Positions 9,101 through 18,439 of a stretch of 23,331 nt of DNA are shown here, in pieces; within the stretch, counting starts at the first letter, position 1; the number at the start of each line of letters is the position of its first letter. Source of the DNA: Mesostigma viride. Its lineage: Eukaryota > Streptophyta > Mesostigmatophyceae > Mesostigmatales > Mesostigmataceae. A model generated the notes under the pieces. The model saw only the letters and a program-made list of their open reading frames with translations. It did no database searches and was not told where the DNA came from. Position numbers and translations under genes: made by a program. The DNA lies in assembly GCA_009746045.1 (NCBI GenBank), contig RPFO01001823.1, positions 1-23,331 on the forward strand, read 5' to 3'.

Positions 9101-12100
9101 CCCCTAGGTATTTATGCATGCCAGCACCCCCCCTAGGTATTTATGCATGCCAGCACCCCCCCTAGGTATTTATGCATGCCAGCACCCCCCCTAGGTATTT
9201 ATGCATGCCAGCACCCCCCCTAGGTATTTATGCATGCCAGCACCCCCCCTAGGTATTTATGCATGCCAGCACCCCCCCTAGGTATTTATGCATGCCAGCA
9301 CCCCCCTAGGTATTTATGCATGCCAGCACCCCCCCTAGGTATTTATGCATGCCAGCACCCCCCCTAGGTATTTATGCATGCCAGCACCCCCCCTAGGTAT
9401 TTATGCATGCCAGCACCCCCCCTAGGTATTTATGCATGCCAGCACCCCCCTAGGTATTTATGCATGCCAGCACCCCCCCTAGGTATTTATGCATGCCAGC
9501 ACCCCCCCTAGGTATTTATGCATGCCAGCACCCCCCCTAGGTATTTATGCATGCCAGCACCCCCCCTAGGTATTTATGCATGCCAGCACCCCCCCTAGGT
9601 ATTTATGCATGCCAGCACCCCCCCTAGGTATTTATGCATGCCAGCACCCCCCCTAGGTATTTATGCATGCCAGCACCCCCCCTAGGTATTTATGCATGCC
9701 AGCACCCCCCCTAGGTATTTATGCATGCCAGCACCCCCCTAGGTATTTATGCATGCCAGCACCCCCCCTAGGTATTTATGCATGCCAGCACCCCCCCTAG
9801 GTATTTATGCATGCCAGCACCCCCCTAGGTATTTATGCATGCCAGCACCCCCCTAGGTATTTATGCATGCCAGCACCCCCCCTAGGTATTTATGCATGCC
9901 AGCACCCCCCCTAGGTATTTATGCATGCCAGCACCCCCCCTAGGTATTTATGCATGCCAGCACCCCCCTAGGTATTTATGCATGCCAGCACCCCCCCTAG
10001 GTATTTATGCATGCCAGCACCCCCCCTAGGTATTTATGCATGCCAGCACCCCCCCTAGGTATTTATGCATGCCAGCACCCCCCCTAGGTATTTATGCATG
10101 CCAGCACCCCCCCTAGGTATTTATGCATGCCAGCACCCCCCCTAGGTATTTATGCATGCCAGCACCCCCCTAGGTATTTATGCATGCCAGCACCCCCCCT
10201 AGGTATTTATGCATGCCAGCACCCCCCCTAGGTATTTATGCATGCCAGCACCCCCCCTAGGTATTTATGCATGCCAGCACCCCCCCTAGGTATTTATGCA
10301 TGCCAGCACCCCCCTAGGTATTTATGCATGCCAGCACCCCCCCTAGGTATTTATGCATGCCAGCACCCCCCCTAGGTATTTATGCATGCCAGCACCCCCC
10401 CTAGGTATTTATGCATGCCAGCACCCCCCCTAGGTATTTATGCATGCCAGCACCCCCCTAGGTATTTATGCATGCCAGCACCCCCCCTAGGTATTTATGC
10501 ATGCCAGCACCCCCCTAGGTATTTATGCATGCCAGCACCCCCCCTAGGTATTTATGCATGCCAGCACCCCCCCTAGGTATTTATGCATGCCAGCACCCCC
10601 CCTAGGTATTTATGCATGCCAGCACCCCCCCTAGGTATTTATGCATGCCAGCACCCCCCTAGGTATTTATGCATGCCAGCACCCCCCCTAGGTATTTATG
10701 CATGCCAGCACCCCCCCTAGGTATTTATGCATGCCAGCACCCCCCCTAGGTATTTATGCATGCCAGCACCCCCCCTAGGTATTTATGCATGCCAGCACCC
10801 CCCTAGGTATTTATGCATGCCAGCACCCCCCCTAGGTATTTATGCATGCCAGCACCCCCCCTAGGTATTTATGCATGCCAGCACCCCCCCTAGGTATTTA
10901 TGCATGCCAGCACCCCCCCTAGGTATTTATGCATGCCAGCACCCCCCTAGGTATTTATGCATGCCAGCACCCCCCCTAGGTATTTATGCATGCCAGCACC
11001 CCCCCTAGGTATTTATGCATGCCAGCACCCCCCCTAGGTATTTATGCATGCCAGCACCCCCCCTAGGTATTTATGCATGCCAGCACCCCCCAGGTATTTA
11101 TGCATGCCAGCACCCCCCCTAGGTATTTATGCATGCCAGCACCCCCCCTAGGTATTTATGCATGCCAGCACCCCCCTAGGTATTTATGCATGCCAGCACC
11201 CCCCCTAGGTATTTATGCATGCCAGCACCCCCCTAGGTATTTATGCATGCCAGCACCCCCCCTAGGTATTTATGCATGCCAGCACCCCCCTAGGTATTTA
11301 TGCATGCCAGCACCCCCCCTAGGTATTTATGCATGCCAGCACCCCCCCTAGGTATTTATGCATGCCAGCACCCCCCCTAGGTATTTATGCATGCCAGCAC
11401 CCCCCCTAGGTATTTATGCATGCCAGCACCCCCCCTAGGTATTTATGCATGCCAGCACCCCCCTAGGTATTTATGCATGCCAGCACCCCCCCTAGGTATT
11501 TATGCATGCCAGCACCCCCCCTAGGTATTTATGCATGCCAGCACCCCCCCTAGGTATTTATGCATGCCAGCACCCCCCCTAGGTATTTATGCATGCCAGC
11601 ACCCCCCTAGGTATTTATGCATGCCAGCACCCCCCCTAGGTATTTATGCATGCCAGCACCCCCCCTAGGTATTTATGCATGCCAGCACCCCCCTAGGTAT
11701 TTATGCATGCCAGCACCCCCCCTAGGTATTTATGCATGCCAGCACCCCCCCTAGGTATTTATGCATGCCAGCACCCCCCCTAGGTATTTATGCATGCCAG
11801 CACCCCCCTAGGTATTTATGCATGCCAGCACCCCCCCTAGGTATTTATGCATGCCAGCACCCCCCCTAGGTATTTATGCATGCCAGCACCCCCCTAGGTA
11901 TTTATGCATGCCAGCACCCCCCCTAGGTATTTATGCATGCCAGCACCCCCCTAGGTATTTATGCATGCCAGCACCCCCCCTAGGTATTTATGCATGCCAG
12001 CACCCCCCCTAGGTATTTATGCATGCCAGCACCCCCCCTAGGTATTTATGCATGCCAGCACCCCCCCTAGGTATTTATGCATGCCAGCACCCCCCTAGGT

Positions 12101-14206
12101 ATTTATGCATGCCAGCACCCCCCCTAGGTATTTATGCATGCCAGCACCCCCCTAGGTATTTATGCATGCCAGCACCCCCCCTAGGTATTTATGCATGCCA
12201 GCACCCCCCCTAGGTATTTATGCATGCCAGCACCCCCCCTAGGTATTTATGCATGCCAGCACCCCCCCTAGGTATTTATGCATGCCAGCACCCCCCCTAG
12301 GTATTTATGCATGCCAGCACCCCCCCTAGGTATTTATGCATGCCAGCACCCCCCCTAGGTATTTATGCATGCCAGCACCCCCCCTAGGTATTTATGCATG
12401 CCAGCACCCCCCCTAGGTATTTATGCATGCCAGCACCCCCCTAGGTATTTATGCATGCCAGCACCCCCCCTAGGTATTTATGCATGCCAGCACCCCCCCT
12501 AGGTATTTATGCATGCCAGCACCCCCCTAGGTATTTATGCATGCCAGCACCCCCCCTAGGTATTTATGCATGCCAGCACCCCCCCTAGGTATTTATGCAT
12601 GCCAGCACCCCCCCTAGGTATTTATGCATGCCAGCACCCCCCCTAGGTATTTATGCATGCCAGCACCCCCCTAGGTATTTATGCATGCCAGCACCCCCCC
12701 TAGGTATTTATGCATGCCAGCACCCCCCCTAGGTATTTATGCATGCCAGCACCCCCCCTAGGTATTTATGCATGCCAGCACCCCCCCAGGTATTTATGCA
12801 TGCCAGCACCCCCCTAGGTATTTATGCATGCCAGCACCCCCCCTAGGTATTTATGCATGCCAGCACCCCCCCTAGGTATTTATGCATGCCAGCACCCCCC
12901 CTAGGTATTTATGCATGCCAGCACCCCCCCTAGGTATTTATGCATGCCAGCACCCCCCTAGGTATTTATGCATGCCAGCACCCCCCTAGGTATTTATGCA
13001 TGCCAGCACCCCCCTAGGTATTTATGCATGCCAGCACCCCCCCTAGGTATTTATGCATGCCAGCACCCCCCCTAGGTATTTATGCATGCCAGCACCCCCC
13101 CTAGGTATTTATGCATGCCAGCACCCCCCCTAGGTATTTATGCATGCCAGCACCCCCCCTAGGTATTTATGCATGCCAGCACCCCCCCTAGGTATTTATG
13201 CATGCCAGCACCCCCCCTAGGTATTTATGCATGCCAGCACCCCCCCTAGGTATTTATGCATGCCAGCACCCCCCCTAGGTATTTATGCATGCCAGCACCC
13301 CCCCTAGGTATTTATGCATGCCAGCACCCCCCCTAGGTATTTATGCATGCCAGCACCCCCCTAGGTATTTATGCATGCCAGCACCCCCCCTAGGTATTTA
13401 TGCATGCCAGCACCCCCCTAGGTATTTATGCATGCCAGCACCCCCCCTAGGTATTTATGCATGCCAGCACCCCCCTAGGTATTTATGCATGCCAGCACCC
13501 CCCCTAGGTATTTATGCATGCCAGCACCCCCCTAGGTATTTATGCATGCCAGCACCCCCCCTAGGTATTTATGCATGCCAGCACCCCCCCTAGGTATTTA
13601 TGCATGCCAGCACCCCCCCTAGGTATTTATGCATGCCAGCACCCCCCCTAGGTATTTATGCATGCCAGCACCCCCCCTAGGTATTTATGCATGCCAGCAC
13701 CCCCCCTAGGTATTTATGCATGCCAGCACCCCCCCTAGGTATTTATGCATGCCAGCACCCCCCCTAGGTATTTATGCATGCCAGCACCCCCCTAGGTATT
13801 TATGCATGCCAGCACCCCCCCTAGGTATTTATGCATGCCAGCACCCCCCTAGGTATTTATGCATGCCAGCACCCCCCCTAGGTATTTATGCATGCCAGCA
13901 CCCCCCTAGGTATTTATGCATGCCAGCACCCCCCCTAGGTATTTATGCATGCCAGCACCCCCCTAGGTATTTATGCATGCCAGCACCCCCCCTAGGTATT
14001 TATGCATGCCAGCACCCCCCCTAGGTATTTATGCATGCCAGCACCCCCCCTAGGTATTTATGCATGCCAGCACCCCCCCTAGGTATTTATGCATGCCAGC
14101 ATCCCCCCTAGGTATTTATGCATGCCAGCACCCCACCCGACGTATTTATGCTTGGCAGCACCCCCCCTAGGTATTTATGCATGCCAGCACCCCCCCTAGG
14201 TATTTA
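6181..14206 (+). repeat. Large 28/29-bp minisatellite, roughly 280 copies
   Basis: The unit is TATTTATGCATGCCAGCA, then six or seven C, then TAGG. Units with seven C are 29 bp and those with six are 28 bp. The central part is nearly invariant apart from C-run length. Units at the left edge (6181-6660) and the right edge (14100-14165) vary: CTAGG is replaced by CTCGG or GACG, GCATG by GCTTG, and CAGCA sometimes loses its A. The unit contains the self-complementary words ATGCAT, GCATGC and CCTAGG. The minus strand carries a G6-G7 run every 28-29 bp. Frames of 64-169 codons open where run lengths happen to keep phase; no gene is supported. No copy of CCAACGGCCGTTGG lies inside. Confidence 0.97.
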
Positions 14207-14479
14207 TCCTTCCCTCCTTCCCTCCTTCCCTCCTTCCCTCCTTCCCTCCTTCCCTTCCCTCCTTCCCTCCTTCCCTCCTTCCCTCCTCCTTTCCCTCTCC
14301 TTCCCTCCTTCCCTCCTTCCCTCCTTCCTCCTTCCCTTCTTCCCTCCTTCCCTCCTTCCCTCCTTCCCTCCCTCCCTCCCTCCCTCCCTCCCTCCCTCCC
14401 TCCCTACTTCCCTCCTTCCCTCCTTCCCTACCTCCCTCCTTCCCTCCTCCCTCCCTCCCTCCCTCCCTCCCTCCCTCCC
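14207..14479 (+). repeat. Pure pyrimidine (CCTT/CCCT) tract abutting the minisatellite
   Basis: For 273 bases the plus strand is C or T only, apart from A at 14406 and 14430. It is built from CCTTCCCT- and CCCT-type microsatellite units. It starts directly after the last TATTTAT of the minisatellite. Long mirror-symmetric pyrimidine tracts can form triplex (H-DNA) structures, which could mark an unstable edge of the array. The long reverse frames of Gly, Glu, Arg and Lys are artefacts. Confidence 0.93.
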
Positions 14480-14559
14480 ACCTGCTGGGCAACTTGGATT
14501 TAATTCTGTCACCCGGCACAATTTTCTCACACGCATGTAGTGGTATTCTTATTAATCTC

Positions 14560-14955
14560 ATGCCAACGGCCGTTGGACCTGAAAAACTAAATGTGGAAAA
14601 TATGTAATCCTTGTAATTCTGATTGCAACGTTTTTGCGCATTCCTTGCAGATTCCACGTCGCCACACAAGATTCGCGTCTGTCAACCACCTGCAAGGTAC
14701 TTGTTTTATTATTATGCGTTTTTTGGGCAGTCGCTCCCTCTTCTGATTTTCTTGATGCCAACGGCCGTTGGACTTGCAAAATCAGTTTCCATCATTGCTG
14801 TTGTGATTTACGTGATGCCAACGGCCGTTGGACCTCCAAAAAAAGTTCTTGCCAATTTTTTTTGCGTTATTGATTATACGCCAGTTTTATCAGCCGTTGC
14901 ATTACGACGTTTTTATCTTAACTTCATTGCTGTAATGCCAACGGCCGTTGGCGTT
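14560..14955 (+). repeat. Four palindromes with spacings of 195, 60 and 120 bp
   Basis: CCAACGGCCGTTGG starts at 14563, 14758, 14818 and 14938. All four are preceded by ATG (ATGCCAACGG), and three of the four are followed by GAC or GCG and then an A-rich stretch. Three lie inside the proposed intron 14697-15050, just upstream of the small gene at 15060. The 60/120 spacing suggests descent by duplication, although the sequences between copies have largely diverged. Confidence 0.85.
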
Positions 14956-15050
14956 GTAAAATAAAATTGTACTCCGGCTGATGAATTAATCCGCCCCTGA
15001 AGTTACTAGGTTTACTTACATTGGTTGTGCCAGTTGTGCTTCACGTGCAG
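14651..15050 (+). other. Possible 5' UTR exon (14651-14696) and palindrome-bearing intron (14697-15050)
   Basis: TTCCTTGCAG ends at 14650 (acceptor-like) and CTGCAAG|GTACTTG gives a donor at 14697. CACGTGCAG ends at 15050, ten bases before the ATG of the small gene. The implied intron is 354 bp and carries three palindromes. If correct, the small gene has a spliced leader and the palindromes are intronic here, as in the minus-strand gene. Splice sites are by inspection only. Confidence 0.4.
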
Positions 15051-15059
15051 TTTTTTTCA

Positions 15060-15314
15060 ATGGAGAAAGACAAGGACGTTTCGGTGTCGAACCAGGAGAG
15101 AGAGGCAGTTGAACGGGGGGCCAAAAAACTGCCAGCCGAAGTTGTTAGAGCGATTGAGAAATTTTGGGATTCAATTCCAGCCATGGTTGTGATGAAAAAA
15201 GATGATGTACAAGCTGAAGTGGACGAAATGCCGGCCTTAATTTCCGACGATGAAGGGGATGGTGTCAACTTTATTCAACCGGGAAACAAACGTAAACTGA
15301 AACGCAAAAAGTAG
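15060..15314 (+). CDS. Small charged protein with C-terminal basic, NLS-like tail
   Basis: This is 84 residues from an ATG in a good context (TTTTTCAATGG) to TAG. The N-terminal half is mixed-charge and probably helical (EKDKD, QEREAVERGAKKLPAEVVRAI). The middle is acidic (ALISDDEGDG) and the protein ends KRKLKRKK, a typical nuclear localisation pattern. I recognise no domain. It lies on the same strand as the MYND gene, 180 bp upstream of its start. It could be a complete small nuclear protein or the first coding exon of something longer, but no clear donor is seen before the stop. A GTG-initiated frame follows (15314-15514); it is AT-rich, lacks domain features and is not called. Confidence 0.5.
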   Translation: MEKDKDVSVSNQEREAVERGAKKLPAEVVRAIEKFWDSIPAMVVMKKDDVQAEVDEMPALISDDEGDGVNFIQPGNKRKLKRKK

Positions 15315-15494
15315 TGCGACCTAAGATGTTTTTAAATGTATATGCCAATTTAATGAAATCATTTTCTGAGGTTGTGAAGGACCTGACTGTTTTAAAAATG
15401 AATGATTACAATAAATTAGGCAAACACACTAATGGGAAAACGCGTTTTTTTGGCCGCGATGTAAATCTTTTTGTTCGTTTTTTCCCTGAAAAAG

Positions 15495-16271
15495 ATGGCC
15501 GAGATCGCGAATGAGTCCGAGATCGTGAATGAAGTCTACGGAAGCGTCCTTCAAAACGTTTACAAACAAGTTCGCTTTCTGTCGCGTGTCATATTCGAGG
15601 AAGTTCGTGTCGCGCAGGAGAAGACAGGCCGCCACTTGGCCGTTTTATTGGCGTTTGATTCGTTCAGCCAAATGGAGAGGGTTATGTACGCCCAGCTAGC
15701 TGATATGAACTTCTGTATTCAAGAGGGTTTTTTCGTACCACAGATGGATCTAAGAGCGCCAATAGACCCAACGAGGGAGTTCCGCCTTTTGGTGTCGTTC
15801 ATTACAAAGGGGCCAAAGATAGAGTTGGGGGAAGAGGAAGGGGCTCAGCTTGGGTGCACCTACGGGCGCGCATTTTACCCGAATGTTACGTCTTCCCTGC
15901 GCGTGAGGGCTGATGCGTGTGTAGGGGCAGAAGTACCCCTCAACATGAACTTTTTCTTGCTCTCTGACCCGATCGTGAGGGATGGGGCTCCCATGCGTGG
16001 TATGCGAAATTGCTCCAAGGAGGGGTGTGGGTGCGACACAGGCCCTCAGAAGTGGTGTAGAGGATGTAGGGATGCCAGATATTGCAGTGAGGAGTGCCAG
16101 CGTGCTGACTGGAGTAGGCATAAGGATAGATGCGAACGTCTGAGGCAAGCAAGGGAGGGGCTGGCAGGGGTGATAAGGGGGGTAAACAGGACGACCATAC
16201 TGGATGGAACCGAGGTCGACTTCTCTGAGGTTGACTTCTCCTTCACCTTCTACTACGGTTCTTCCTCATAG
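15495..16271 (+). CDS. MYND-type zinc-finger protein (intact copy)
   Basis: The ORF is 258 residues from an ATG in context AAAAAGATGG, which starts MAEIANES. An upstream in-frame TTG at 15471 is not a plausible eukaryotic start, and a paralogue also begins MAE. The N-terminal 160 residues form an unrecognised domain shared with that paralogue (blocks LAVLLAFDSF, EFRLLVSF). A MYND finger follows with ligands C173, C178, C188, C191, C197, C201, H209 and C213, including the signature RYCSEECQRADWSRHK. The tail is short and ends EVDFSFTFYYG. MYND fingers generally bind proline-rich partner peptides and are common in transcriptional regulators and SMYD enzymes. No SET domain is visible, so an adaptor or scaffold role is the most I can infer. 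Its 3' side has a 68-bp duplication with two AATAAA signals. Confidence 0.85.
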   Translation: MAEIANESEIVNEVYGSVLQNVYKQVRFLSRVIFEEVRVAQEKTGRHLAVLLAFDSFSQMERVMYAQLADMNFCIQEGFFVPQMDLRAPIDPTREFRLLVSFITKGPKIELGEEEGAQLGCTYGRAFYPNVTSSLRVRADACVGAEVPLNMNFFLLSDPIVRDGAPMRGMRNCSKEGCGCDTGPQKWCRGCRDARYCSEECQRADWSRHKDRCERLRQAREGLAGVIRGVNRTTILDGTEVDFSEVDFSFTFYYGSSS

Positions 16272-16354
16272 AAAAACTGGAAATGTAGAGTAATAATTTG
16301 CTTTTGAGGCTGGAAAACTGGACGCATTTTGGGTTTGAAATTTGTGTATGTAGT

Positions 16355-16490
16355 CCTGATTTGTGTTGTAAAATGGTGTAATGGTGAATTCTCTTTTCAC
16401 TTTGAAATTGGAATAAAATTGACCTGATTTGTGTTGTAAAATGGTGTAATAGTGAATTCTCCTTTCACTTTGAAATTGGAATAAAATTGA
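16355..16490 (+). repeat. 68-bp tandem duplication carrying two poly(A) signals
   Basis: Two nearly identical 68-bp units, starting CCTGATTTGTGTTGTAAAAT at 16355 and 16423, lie just past the MYND stop codon. Each ends GGAATAAAATTGA and so provides an AATAAA hexamer (16412-16417 and 16480-16485). The duplication doubles the likely cleavage and polyadenylation signal of the gene. A near-perfect palindrome (CCAACGGCCGTTAG) follows at 16541. Confidence 0.85.
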
Positions 16491-16674
16491 CTTTCGTTTT
16501 CTCTCATGCGACTGTAGTGGGTTAAACAACAATTAGTGACCCAACGGCCGTTAGGGATTGGAAACCTCGCCTAACGTTTGCATATTTTCTTTCCGACAAA
16601 ACCTCATTTTTTTTAAGGATGGACGTCGATGTATGTTATGTGCAGAGGGGACAAGTTTGACGTCGGGGCCGATA

Positions 16675-17580
16675 ATGGAAGGGGATATCTCACTGCCGTG
16701 GGAAATTTGGACCGAAGTCGCAGCTTTTATGGAGGCGCCCGACGTAGCCCGCTTTGAAGCAGTTTGTAGAGGGGCTAGGGAAGCGGTGTCGGGGAGGTAT
16801 GAACCCCAATTCAGCTTTAAGTTAATTTCTGGGTTCGTGGACGCATTCGGGGATGGTCCTCGTACATTGATAACTGAGTCTCTTTTCCGAGAATTGTATG
16901 GCGGGCAAGTAAAGTGTGCAAGCGCTGATATCACCCCCTACACACTCGTCACAAGGGGAATGTATTTTAAGGTATATTGTGAAGAAGTTGAGGAGGTGTT
17001 AGGACGCCAGCCAGCACCAGAGGGACATGCACGAGCAAGGACGATGGGAGGGTTGTTCAGGTCCGAGCGTGCTGAGAGGAGACGTGTGTTGGAGAGGAAT
17101 TGGAGGGGGTGGACAGCTCGCTTACGCCAATTGGGAAAGGAAATGGATGACTTGTACGATAATTATGAACTATGGGGGTTACGGAGCATTTTCTGGTTCT
17201 GCGATACTCCTTATGACCCGGATGAGGACATTTTTTTTCCTCCGGGGAGGAGAGCGCGTAGGGAGGCAGAATGGGTGAAGCTTTTGGAGGGGCTGCCTCT
17301 GGAGGGGGGAGGAATGGCATGTGCAGTTCTGATCATGGGATTTGATGAGAACGCAGACATGAAGGCCTTATTAGAGAGGAGGTGTAGGGAGGAGGATATG
17401 GCAAGCGTTTTGGTGGAGTTAGCTATGCAGGTCCTCAGCGGAACAATCTTCACACCGGATTATCTCAAGTTTTTTGGGGGGAAGAAGGCACGCTTGCTGT
17501 ATTTGGCCGAGAGTAGTATGTACAAGTGGAAAGGGGACATGATGTTGTGTTTGGATGAGGATTCTGAAGAGGTTGAATGA
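16675..17580 (+). CDS. F-box protein
   Basis: The call is 301 residues from ATG at 16675 (GATAATGG) to TGA. An earlier in-frame ATG at 16633 would add 14 residues (MLCAEGTS...), and the start could be there. Right after the chosen start, LPWEIWTEVAAFM and PDVARFEAVCRGAREAV match an F-box (residues about 6-45), the segment that binds Skp1 and puts a protein into an SCF ubiquitin ligase. The remaining 250 residues would be the substrate-recognition part. I recognise no LRR, WD40 or kelch repeats; there is an Arg-rich helical stretch (RSERAERRRVLERNW), an acidic patch (DPDEDIFFPP) and an acidic C-terminus (DEDSEEVE). A short out-of-frame upstream ORF starts at ATG 16619 or so. AATAAA lies at 17599-17604, 19 bp after the stop. 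The gene follows the MYND gene on the same strand. Confidence 0.7.
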   Translation: MEGDISLPWEIWTEVAAFMEAPDVARFEAVCRGAREAVSGRYEPQFSFKLISGFVDAFGDGPRTLITESLFRELYGGQVKCASADITPYTLVTRGMYFKVYCEEVEEVLGRQPAPEGHARARTMGGLFRSERAERRRVLERNWRGWTARLRQLGKEMDDLYDNYELWGLRSIFWFCDTPYDPDEDIFFPPGRRARREAEWVKLLEGLPLEGGGMACAVLIMGFDENADMKALLERRCREEDMASVLVELAMQVLSGTIFTPDYLKFFGGKKARLLYLAESSMYKWKGDMMLCLDEDSEEVE

Positions 17581-18279
17581 TGAAACATAAATTTCATTAA
17601 TAAATTTTGAATTCTAATATTGAATGAAATTCGCCAATTTTTGCTGATGGTAAGGCTGATGGCTAAAGCTGGATTTCATGATTTAATTATCTCTAATTCT
17701 GTCAACTGTCACATTTATATAAATTTGACATGAATTCGGCATTTTTTGGATTCCAACGGCCGTTGGACCTCAAAAAACATTTCTAGTGTGGTTAAAAAGT
17801 TGTGGGTATTTTGTTAAATGGAGTGACCAATGGTTGTGATTTATTTGATGCCAACGGCCGTTGGACCTTGACAAACATTGCTAGTGTAGCGCAACAGTGG
17901 TGGATAATTTGTTTAATGGAGGGGCCGTCGCATCTGCTTGTTATTTTTTTAGGCTGAACAGTCACTGAAAATGTCGACATTATTGCTCCACACCACGTAG
18001 GCCAGCCATCATGTTCCGCACACAAATCTGGCTCGACTCCGATCCCTGGCAGTGCTCTTCGCTTCGAACAGGTCCGGAACGAGTTTCTTGTGGGGTTGGA
18101 GCAATAAATAGTATTTTACCGGGAAGAGGCGTAATGCCAACGGGCGTTGGACCTGAACAATTGTGTGGTTAAATCAAGTGACAGAATATGAATGTGATTT
18201 ATTTTACATTTAAAAACATATGTTATTTGGGAGGACAAGAAAGTTGGTTTTTGAGGTGTGTGTATCTTACGGTCGTTGA
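17581..18279 (+). other. Spacer with a 98-bp palindrome pair, a variant palindrome and a possible short exon
   Basis: Perfect palindromes start at 17753 and 17851, 98 bp apart, and their flanks (GGACCT, then AAACATT(T/G)CTAGTGT) match, so this is another local duplication. A variant, CCAACGGGCGTTGG, starts at 18137. A TTATTTTTTTAG acceptor-like string ends at 17952, and an AATAAA lies at 18103-18108. An ATG at 18011 opens a 53-codon frame that runs over the variant palindrome. This could be a terminal exon or a non-coding RNA; I cannot support a gene. Confidence 0.45.
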
Positions 18280-18405
18280 TGGAGGAAACCTCTAACAATC
18301 CTGATGCTCTCGTGATCGTGTTTTGTTTATGTGATATCTGTCAAGGCATCAAGAAGGAGAGGAGTCGCCCGTTGCTGAGAAGCTGAGGACAACTGTACTG
18401 GAAAG
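18280..18405 (+). other. Possible short upstream exon ending in a strong splice donor
   Basis: An ATG near 18280 starts MEETSNNPDALVIV and runs to a TGA near 18388. A second frame (EGEESPVAEKLRTTVLERYV) also looks coding. CTGGAAAG|GTATGTGG is a near-consensus donor at 18406. The matching acceptor could be GGCGCAG at 20554, eight bases before the ATG of the broken MYND gene, which would make the whole 207-bp satellite intronic. This is speculative; the short frame may be an unrelated remnant. Confidence 0.25.
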
Positions 18406-18439
18406 GTATGTGGACAAGGACAACTGTGGGTGTGGGGGG

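Noticed and set aside
6390-14024. Many 64-169 codon frames in the big minisatellite
   Set aside because: They appear and vanish with the C6/C7 run lengths and encode only the repeat in rotating frames.
6181-14206. A CRISPR array
   Set aside because: There are no spacers: whole units abut with only C-run length and edge variants changing. There are no cas genes, and the locus is eukaryotic.
14196-14669. A Gly/Glu/Arg/Lys-rich reverse protein
   Set aside because: It is a translation of the pyrimidine microsatellite.
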